Below are positions 47,850 through 64,000 of a stretch of DNA of 64,000 nucleotides, piece by piece; position 1 is the stretch's first letter, and every line of letters starts with the position of its first letter. Where the stretch lies: NCBI GenBank assembly GCA_015499995.1, contig JADNRV010000045.1, forward strand, positions 248,001-312,000. The letters are read 5' to 3'. A program made the translations under genes and the position numbers. The DNA is from Flammula alnicola. Lineage: Eukaryota; Basidiomycota; Agaricomycetes; Agaricales; Strophariaceae. The notes below the pieces were generated by a model. It saw only the letters and a list, made by a program, of their open reading frames with translations. It was not told the DNA's origin and did no database searches.

Positions 47850-48738
47850 ATGGTCTCCCGAAAATTGATGGGTGTCTGGGTGGCACTCGACTTCTCTTTA
47901 CTCGCCGCCGGTGCTATCACACTTGCATTCTCCATTGTCTGGCGTCGCCCTGATATCCTCATGAACATGGTCGTCTCTTCTGCGGATCTAACTGGTGCGC
48001 GCGGATATTTGTTCAACTACTTCCCGTAATCTAACTCGAATTCCAGCCGGTACTATTTTGGGGATTGCTTTGCTGGCCACTTTCGTAATATCGGTCGGTG
48101 CTATCATCCAACGGAATCACGTCACTATCGGACTCGTCATTTTGAACTATGCGCTTTTGCTCGACGTGTTCGCTGTCGGTATCGTTGGCTCATTTATTTG
48201 GTTCTACACTTTGCGAGAACGTGCCGATTTCCACCTCTTATGGGCCGAGGCAGCTCCCGCAACTCGGATTATACTTCAAGATCGAGTAAGTCTTAAGCTT
48301 CGTTGCCTGGATGTGATGGGTCTCATTCCTTGTTTTCCAGTTCAAATGTTGCGGCTATTTCAATGGGACAGATTTAGCGGAAGTTGGAGGCGCCTTCTGT
48401 AATTCTACGGCTTTCATCACCAACCTCAACCCCAACATTACAAGCAACTTCTGCGTAACTCCTCTTACAGCCTTTGCCGACTATACCCTGAACAACATTT
48501 TTACGTGAGTTGCTTCTCTTCGTATTTAATCCACCCTGACCCATAGTCTTTCAGAACGATCTATGGATTTATGGCCATAGTGCTGTCTCTTCTGCTCGCG
48601 TCGCTGTGTGTCATCAAGAAGGTACGTCCCTTCCACGACTTTTCTTCCGTACATCTTTATTGACGAAACTTGCAGAGGAACGAAGACGAGAGATTTAAGA
48701 AAATTGACGCCAAACGGGGTGGAAGAGGATTTGTATAA
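47850..48738 (+). CDS. tetraspanin-like four-transmembrane protein
   Basis: This is a small membrane protein with four hydrophobic segments: GVWVALDFSLLAAGAITLAF (47870-47930), ILGIALLATFVISVGAII (about 48055-48105), LVILNYALLLDVFAVGIVGS (about 48130-48195) and IYGFMAIVLSLLLASLCVI (48555-48615). The large loop after helix 3 carries the tetraspanin CCG motif (FKCCGYFNGTDL, near 48340-48375) and further Cys (GAFCNS, NFCVTP), and has N-glycosylation sequons such as NST and NIT. The tail is basic (KKRNEDERFKKIDAKRGGRG). Four introns join in frame. Fungal tetraspanins (Pls1, Tsp2) act in appressorium and membrane organisation; the loop architecture fits the basidiomycete Tsp2 type, but that sub-assignment is from memory. 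Confidence 0.85.
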
Positions 48739-49181
48739 TCTTTTCATTGTATCTCTTCCTGTACCCAACCGGAACATCCTCTATATCCTGGGGCTATATG
48801 ATGTATCTCTCCTGCTTCGCTCGGCTTGTACAGGCAGCTAATCCAATCACTTATACATACATCGTTGTTCTTGTCCCTTTTTTCTGTTTCTGAGGAAACC
48901 TACATAAGATACAACGGCCGATACATCGCGCGACATAGTTGCGATTGTCTGATGGTAACGTTTCGTTGAGAAGCCGCAGCATTGGAATGCTTGTTACATG
49001 TCGCATCTAGAAGTTATTCCAGGCTACTCCAGGCTCCTGTAGGTGCAACTGCCATGACAAGACGGTTGGAATCGTCGCGGCGGAAGTAGAAGCGCTGTTG
49101 CCATACGTCACCGGTTCACCGGAAAGTAAGTTCATGGCATGCCCGATTTGGAAGCGCATACCACTGGTGCTTTGTTCTGTG
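48739..49181. other. intergenic, tetraspanin 3' UTR and DHX35 promoter
   Basis: No gene is recognised. An open frame from 49098 merges in frame with DHX35 but adds residues without family similarity, so it is treated as 5' leader. Confidence 0.45.
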
Positions 49182-52091
<2,910 letters not shown>

Positions 52092-52426
52092 CCTCCGCAT
52101 AGGCTCTCTCGAAATCAGAAGCAAGCATTGGTGCTGGACGACACTTGTCACTAGATGTGGAAGGTCACTGTACTTTGTTAGATTAATATTGACTTTCTGC
52201 GAAACATCATGCGCTATGATATTAAATGTCGAAAGAAAGACCTGAAAACTTCCAACCAACTAGAGGTTTGCTGCCAGTTGGACACAAGTGCAAAAAGACT
52301 AAAGTCATAGTTAAGTGCAAAGTAAGTGTGTTAGGCGATAATAATTACATAAGCATTCACGGAACGGGAAATGTCGTATTTCATTGATGAACTTGTACTT
52401 GTACATAGGTAACATAACCTCTTCAG

Positions 52427-53146
52427 ATGGGAGCCAGTCAGTCCAGGTCTGATACCGCAGACGAGAAAGTCTTCCAGAATGAAACCCCCATTTCAGTCAG
52501 CCTCTTCCGTCTCAATTTATCGCCATGTCATTAACACGGAACGTGCAGTTTTCTCCAGACGTCGTAAACCAGCTTTCGGACCGTCTAGAAATCCCCGAAA
52601 CAACACCGGAGCGGCAGTCAATTTTGGATACACATATCCGTGCTCGGATACGAGATGAGCTGGAGCATCTGAAGAAGGACGAGGAGATAGTTCGACAAGA
52701 GATTGAGCAGGCCCTCGAAAAAGAAAATCTCGACCGCGAAACCTCCATGGCAGGCGAGGCTTCCGAGGCGGAGGGCAGCCAGGTTGGCAATGTCAGAAAC
52801 AGCGCGGCTCTGCTAGGGGACTTGGAGGAGATTAGAGCCAAAATTGAAAAGTATCAATCAAACAAGAAATCCCCCGAATATCCAGAGGTCGAGGCAAGCA
52901 GCGCTGCTGTTGCTGAATGTTACAAGTCCGTGTCCCTTTTACTGTTGTCTGCGTTAATTTGACGTCCTTCACTTTCTACTTACAATTATCAGGAAAAGTA
53001 AAGGTACCCCACTTGACTGCTGGTCGGAAGTCACCAGTTTCAAAGCTTCAGTAGACCGGTTAGAGCAGGTCCGTACAACTTTTCTTCCATGTGATGACCA
53101 GTCGTTGACATGGATGTCGTAGACGTATTTCCGGTCATTACATTGA
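52427..53146 (+). CDS. MIC19: MICOS complex subunit MIC19
   Basis: MIC19 is a peripheral inner-membrane subunit of the MICOS complex, which shapes crista junctions. The first exon encodes MGASQSRSDTADEKVFQNET, with a Gly2 that fits N-myristoylation. The second carries FSPDVVNQLSD, PERQSILDTHIRARIRDELE and a charged coiled coil (KKDEEIVRQEIEQALEKENL), then AALLGDLEEIRAKIEKYQS. The C-terminal part has a CX10C pair (AECY ... LDCW) split by an intron (about 52928-52993). A last intron gives the short end LEQTYFRSLH with TGA at 53144-53146. The start was chosen at 52427 rather than the ATG at 52525, because only the former gives the family N-terminus. Confidence 0.88.
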
Positions 53147-56071
<2,925 letters not shown>

Positions 56072-56288
56072 GAATGTGTAAATTTTAAGACGATATGTCA
56101 ATGTCAATTTATTCACCTTTTGGATATAAAAAAGGATTTTGTCTCCTTTTCTAGTCATGAGTTTGGCACGTCTTGGCGCCACGTTTGTGCAAACGAACAA
56201 TATTAACAGGTATAGGATTCTATCTTAAATCAAAACTATACATACAGTGGAGCAAGTAGTACACATTCTGGGAATACGAAATAATTCA
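56072..56288. other. convergent 3' region, SPE-SDH / CEF1
   Basis: This is a 217 bp tail-to-tail interval with AT-rich patches (for example ATATAAAAAAGG near 56124). It holds the two 3' UTRs and nothing else recognisable. Confidence 0.5.
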
Positions 56289-59232
<2,944 letters not shown>

Positions 59233-59719
59233 GGTTGTCGTAACAGTGAGAGACAGAGTTGGGCGCAGTGACAGGTGTTCAACAGTGACAGTCACGTGAT
59301 ACCCGGTGATTCTCGGTATTCACCGGCAAATAAGCCGGCGTTGAGGACGGATGAGTGGAAGGAAGAGTGGACACGGATGGGATGGGAATGCGATCCATCT
59401 TCCGCGAGGATGGGAGCGGTTAAGGATAACTGTCGGATAACCCCCGAGTTTAGGGATAAAATTAATTAATGATAGATGCCGGGAATTGGTTTCTTGCCCT
59501 CTCTCCTCTTTCTTTCTTTCTTTCTCTCTCTTCTCCTCTCTCTACATCTCTCTTTTCTTCTCTCCCCTCAGTCTCCTACTCTCCGCCCTCTGTATATTCT
59601 GTATTCTCTCTTCTCTCGACCCTTCTCGTCTCTGAGCATATTCCGGTGTCTCTCTCTCTTTTGATCACCGTCAACAATCGATTGAAAACCGGAACACAAT
59701 ACTGCACATCCTCCACCCC
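59233..59719. promoter_or_regulatory. 487 bp divergent region, CEF1 / Zn2Cys6 regulator
   Basis: This head-to-head promoter region is dominated by a C/T-only-like tract on the plus strand (about 59495-59680) just ahead of the regulator's ATG at 59720. Such pyrimidine tracts are common near fungal transcription starts. No TATA box is obvious. Near CEF1, the sequence GGTGATTCTCGGTATTCACC (59305-59324) forms an imperfect inverted repeat. Confidence 0.45.
59495..59680. repeat. pyrimidine (CT) microsatellite-like tract
   Basis: This is a nearly pure C/T stretch with TTTC and CTCT units (for example TTTCTTTCTTTCTTTCTCTC at about 59512-59531). It lies in the presumed 5' UTR/promoter of the Zn2Cys6 gene. 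Open frames across it encode only Ser/Leu/Phe runs and are not genes. Confidence 0.8.
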
Positions 59720-62700
59720 ATGGATCCGCAAATGGACACGATGAGCGAATCAAAGCTCGGGTATGTTCAACATGCTACAGTCTTTCAGCCCAAGACTCAT
59801 CTCTCCTACCAGCGCAAAGACGCCTGTGGTTCGAGGTGCTCGTGCCTGCACCGTATGTCGCGCTGCAAAGGTGCCGTTCCATGTCCCTCATATGTCTCCC
59901 CCGCGTACTTAGTCATACTTCCAGATGAAATGTGTGGGCGCAGAGGACGGTCAGAAGCAATGCCAACGTTGCAAGCGCGCCAATGTCGAGTTCGAACCCT
60001 TTCTTTTATATTATATATTCTTTCGTCTTTGCTTATTCTGCCCCTCTTAGATGCGTCTTTGAAAAGCACAGGCGTGGTCGAAAGCCAGGTTCAAAGTAAT
60101 CCATCTCTTTTTCTTACGATCACCGAACAGATCCACTTACAAATCATCCCGACCTTAGATTATCAGACGCTTCCAAAATGCTTCGTCGTCTTGAAAAAGG
60201 TCTTAATTCAGCCAAAATGAAATCTCAGTCCTCAGACACCACTTCTCCTTATCATACTGACGACCTTCGCATTCCCTCAAGTCAAGAGGGCTTCCCGACT
60301 TCACGCTCCTCAGACCAACCCTATAGTTCTTCCACCTCTCACTTTCCGAGCAATGAACTTCCTTCTCCAATGCAACCTTATCAAACCCCAGATGGTTACC
60401 CTCCGTCTAGTAATGGCTCTCGCAATATTCCCATGGAGGAAGATAAAGACGACCTCGAACGAAGCGACGAACCCCTCTTCCCAGAGAAATTGATCCAGGA
60501 GAACAAGAGAAACTCCTTCTTCAGGACCATCCTTAATCCAGAATCATTGCCTGCAACCGCCCCCCGAAGCACCTCCTACACTCCACCTCCAACTAATTCC
60601 CCCGCGCCTGCCGGTCTTAATGATCCCATCACAGCTGGAATCGTTAATGAAAAAGAGGTGCAGGATTTATTCGACCTCATTTTCTTGCGCCTCAATCCCT
60701 TCATCAACCTCTTCGATCCCACTCTCCATACCGTTTCCTATGTTCGCTCGAGATGCCCCTTCTTATTTACCACTCTTATTATGGCCGGCTGCAAATTCTT
60801 CAAACCAGAAAAATTCAAGGAATGTCAGAAACTTGCCCATGAATTTTCAGTCCACGCGTTCTCGGAGGGTTGGAAGCGTGTTGAAGTCGTGCAAGCCTTC
60901 GCATGTTTGACTTACTGGAAAGACCCAACCGATAACGTCAGTTCCTCCTCTTAATTTCCTCCATAAATCCTGAAATCAAACGCCTTTATCAGCGGACATG
61001 GACCTACATTGGCTACGTATGCAGAATTTTCTTTGCTCTGTATATGTGCTCACGTTTTACCTTGTCTACAGGCATGCCGTATGGCCGTAGAACTCGGGCT
61101 CAATCGCTATATTGCACATCCCTCTGCCTCGGAGACTGACTTTCAGAGATTGGAGCGACGCAATCGCGAGCGCACCTATCTCGTCCTCTTTGTCCATGAT
61201 CGGAGTTTAAGCATGCAAACCGGCAGGCATTGGATGCTCCCAGAGGATGACCTTGTCAGGCACGCCGTGTCATGGCCTGAAGCAAGTGGTACCACGATAC
61301 GCCCGGAGGATGTGATCATCTCTGCCTTTGTCGCTTTGAGTAGAATTGCCGTAAGTGTTTTACAATTCTTTTCTATTTATATTGGAAGTGCTTACTTATC
61401 TTTTGTCTCGTTCAAGGCGGAGACAACGGACATCTTTAACTCCGCCAAGGGTGCTCTGAATAACGCCAACTCGGACATCAACTACGAGCACGTTTTGGCG
61501 CATTGCAATGTTCGGCTTACTCAGTGGGATCATACATGGCGACAGGAGATGGAAAAAGGTGAGAACATTATCTCGTCTTTTCAATCTATAAAATTCTCAC
61601 CAAGTGCATATTGTAGCCCGAGGAGAGAAATTCCATTTCTCCTTCCTCTCTTTCTTCCGTTTGCATGTCAGGCTATTCTTGAACAGTTTTGGTATTCAAT
61701 CTTCCATGCAACCCGTGAGTTGTTATATTCCGATACGGAATTTTACGATCACTTATATCTTTTACAGAATAGTCGCCAGCCACCGAGCTTACAAGCTCTG
61801 ACTATGTGTTGCACGAGTGCCCTGGAGTCGTTGCATATTGTTTCAGAGGACTTCCACGGCATGAAGTTGTTGGTAAGTGGAACGTTGCGTATCCAAGCTT
61901 CGATATTTACACAGAGCGTTTAGCGTTATGGCCAAGAATCTATCACGGTAATGACGGCATATTCGGCCATATTTCTTTTGAAGGTATGCCTCTTGGCTTT
62001 TCATTTCCAGTTCGACGTTTAATGCCCGGGTTGAAGCTCCTCCGAACTCCAAATACCGGAGAACAGTTGGGTCCTGATAGAGCCAATGAAATCCACGCCC
62101 TCATTTCGCAAACCGCTGATTCGTACGAAGATGCATCTCGCTATGCACAATCTACGGTGTCCATCGCTGCATCATATCATGCCCGATTCCTGCGCAGCTT
62201 AGTCGAAAACGATATTTTTAAATCACGGCGCGGAGAGCGGGAGCGAATTGACAGCAGTATGCCGATTGATCCCCGACTTCAAGGTAAGTAGCCGTTTGGA
62301 CCGCGGCTATTTGTCTAAAATTGGTCCCTAATTGGTTCCATCGTCGCTGTTAACCAGGTCCTGTAATCGCACATGGGACCATTCAGAATCCGCCTTCTCA
62401 GGTCTATTCCCATCAAGTTCACAGGATGCAAGAACAAACCCAGCAGACCTTCCATTTCCCAGCGTCGCCTAACCTTCCTGCTCATCCTCATCAAGGTCCG
62501 CGCGACCACGAGTATCACAACGAGATCCAGGCAAGAACGATCGGAAATGGTCCATCGCCGGCGGGAAACGTTCATTACCCCGGTGGATATATCCCAACTG
62601 CACCTCACAGTACGGAACTTGACGCACGGTACTGGAAAAACATGTTTATTGAACTCGGCTTTGGAGAAAACGACGCACCTATTGCCTTGCAGAGTGTCGT

Positions 62701-62847
62701 TTTAAACAATATTCCTCCCAGATTCCCCAGTATATGGATCAACACGGTACACCTCAGCGACACCCGTCTTTATCCCACATGCAGCACGGCATGCCCCCGC
62801 AAGCCCAGATGCAATACCAATCTATGCACCCCACCTACGGTCATTAA
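59720..62847 (+). CDS. Zn2Cys6 fungal transcription factor with middle homology domain
   Basis: The start MDPQMDTMSESKL is followed by an intron and then the binuclear zinc cluster. Its six Cys follow C-x2-C-x6-C-x9-C-x2-C-x6-C (ACTVCRAAKMKC, then QCQRCKRANVEC; 59845-60066), interrupted by two introns. A basic linker (EKHRRGRKPGSK) and the short coiled coil MLRRLEKGLNSAKMK come next. A Ser/Pro region precedes the Fungal_trans domain (EVQDLFDLIFLRLNPFINLF, FLFTTLIMAGCKFF, VVQAFACLTYWKDP, ACRMAVELGLNRY, and ERTYLVLFVHDRSLSMQTGR; 60655-61340). The Gln/Pro/His-rich C-terminus ends QYQSMHPTYGH with TAA at 62845-62847. Frames near 60110 and 61600-61690 are hard to join. The target pathway is not deducible. 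Confidence 0.85.
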
Positions 62848-63047
62848 TCATACTTAGTTTTTTTTGGCGCGTTGTTCTATTTTCCCCATTCCCATTCTTG
62901 AATGTATTGATGCGTACTTCGGGTTGTACCTCTACGACAACGACGTGTGTAATAGTGCCCAGGCGCATGTAATTCTGTAATGCCTTAACTACTTATAAAC
63001 CTTTGTTGTCTTTTAGCAAGTTCAAGCCAATCTCTTAAGTAAGGTGC
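62848..63047. other. convergent 3' region
   Basis: This 200 bp tail-to-tail interval is AT-rich and starts with a T7 run after the regulator's stop. No other content is recognised. Confidence 0.5.
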
Positions 63048-64000
63048 TCATGTATCTACTCCGATAGGGAAGACCATGACAATCCGGCCGATAGCTGCTG
63101 CGATGCGTGGAATACCCTCCAGAGCAAGAAAGTCAAAGTCACGGACAAAGTGGGGTTTTGGGCGAAGGGTAAACGACGTTGGTGCGGCATGTACATAATT
63201 GCAATTATGAACATGTAGAACAGCACCCTTACTGGGCGATTGAGTAGATATTCCAAAGTATTCTGGATGTGTATGACACCACCTGTGACAACAAAGGACA
63301 TCAGGTTCAGGATCTCCTGGATACGGTAGAACTGGCTTGACAAACCGAAATAGTTGGACACCCTCTGGAAAGCTGTTGCTGGTTACAAGTGGTGTTCCTC
63401 CTCGGAGTTTTGAAATATCCCACAGAGCGAATTTATTGCCGAAGACGCCCCCAATTCTAAAAATGAACCACAATGAGATGCGAAGAAAGAAGTGTCGGTA
63501 AAACAACTTGCATGTCAATCGCGTCAGCGCGCCAATCGACCGAAGCCGACCATTGTTTTGTTCCACCCATACATGCTGTTGCTAATGCAGAAGGCTCGAC
63601 GAGCTCAACGAGGCTTGAATGGCGCAACGCGCCCTCGTCGCCGTCCTCGGGGTCGGAACGCCAGTCCGTTAGAAATATAGAGCCATGGCAGTCGGAAACC
63701 AAGAATTCCTTGCTCGTTGCAGGGTGGTTGCGGATAGTCGTCAGAGGATGGGGGAAAGGAATGACGTAGGCGGTTGGTTGTGGTCGGCTGGATGGTGAAG
63801 GCGACATGCCAAGGTCTGGTGACATATTGGGAGATGGAATGTCGACCACTGGGTAGAGGTCCCAGACCATGAGCATCTTGTCATCTATGACTGACATTAG
63901 TTACTGTGAATGCAGAAATAGCATCTCGAGAGATACCAGAGACTGTCGCGACATAACGCGCGCTGTCTTCCTCCCATCCGCCACAAAAGACCAAGTCGTT
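63048..64000 (-). CDS. WD40-type beta-propeller protein, C-terminal part
   Basis: The gene continues beyond the right window edge, so the start is missing. At the edge, DLVFCGGWEEDSARYVATVS joins across an intron to VIDDKMLMVWDLYPVVDIPS, a WD-repeat-like blade. Then come KEFLVSDCHGSIFLTDWRSD, KFALWDISKLRGGTPLVTSN, VLCCHRWCHTHPEYFGISTQ and the C-terminus DFDFLALEGIPRIAAAIGRI, ending at TGA (complement of 63048-63050). One intron lies near 63455-63510. A Nup37-like nucleoporin is possible given the size and blade pattern, but I cannot support it from the sequence, so I give no symbol. Confidence 0.6.

Noticed and set aside
49098..49181. Earlier in-frame ATG for DHX35
   Set aside because: The added residues have no similarity to the helicase family, whereas the ATG at 49182 gives the expected N-terminus.
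59990..60010. GTTCGAACCC resembling a tRNA T-loop (B box)
   Set aside because: It sits at an exon-intron border of the Zn2Cys6 gene with no A box or cloverleaf arms around it.

Overview
The window is nuclear DNA of a filamentous basidiomycete (Agaricomycetes-like). Genes are densely packed on both strands and broken by many 45-80 bp GT-AG introns. The clearest lineage marker is a single reading frame joining spermidine synthase to saccharopine reductase (53499-56071), a fusion known from basidiomycetes. I find no prokaryotic, viral, transposon or CRISPR material.

Layout, left to right: 3' part of an FxFG nucleoporin (+, 1-2374); TRAPPC13 (+, 3404-5501); V-ATPase subunit H (-, 5648-7470), divergent from mitochondrial ribosomal protein mL46 (+, 7633-8674); mitochondrial EndoG/NUC1 nuclease (-, 8795-10252); a Pin4/Cip-like RRM+R3H protein (-, 11033-12826); UBE2C-type E2 (-, 13932-14846), divergent from the endocytic EH protein EDE1 (+, 15114-19278); an unrecognised protein (-, 19830-22335), divergent over 68 bp from class II cAMP phosphodiesterase PDE1 (+, 22404-23769); striatin (-, 24145-26967); TMA7 (-, 27103-27528), divergent from a secreted Ser/Asp/His hydrolase (+, 27665-31175); a GPI-anchored GH13 protein (-, 31395-33814), divergent from a sugar transporter (+, 34328-36306); NOT1 (+, 36831-44099); gamma-tubulin (+, 44332-46175); MBF1 (-, 46604-47327), divergent from a tetraspanin (+, 47850-48738); DHX35 helicase (+, 49182-52091); MIC19 (+, 52427-53146); the SPE-SDH fusion (+, 53499-56071); CEF1 (-, 56289-59232), divergent from a Zn2Cys6 regulator (+, 59720-62847); and the C-terminal part of a WD40-type protein (-, 63048-64000).

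Most are conserved housekeeping genes with no shared pathway. The exception is 31.4-36.3 kb, where a cell-surface alpha-glucan-active enzyme and an MFS sugar transporter share one 513 bp divergent promoter region. DHX35 and CEF1 are both pre-mRNA-splicing factors but are separated by other genes.

Two things stand out. First, about half of the genes carry isolated one-base frame breaks, nearly all of which look like a missing base, while the neighbouring genes are clean. This probably reflects assembly quality rather than gene death, but it affects every gene model. Second, the GH13 protein has lost both active-site histidines (Asn in region I, Gln in region IV) and ends in a GPI-type tail, which points to a transglycosylase or cell-wall role rather than starch digestion. 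I did not find a convincing new multi-gene system.
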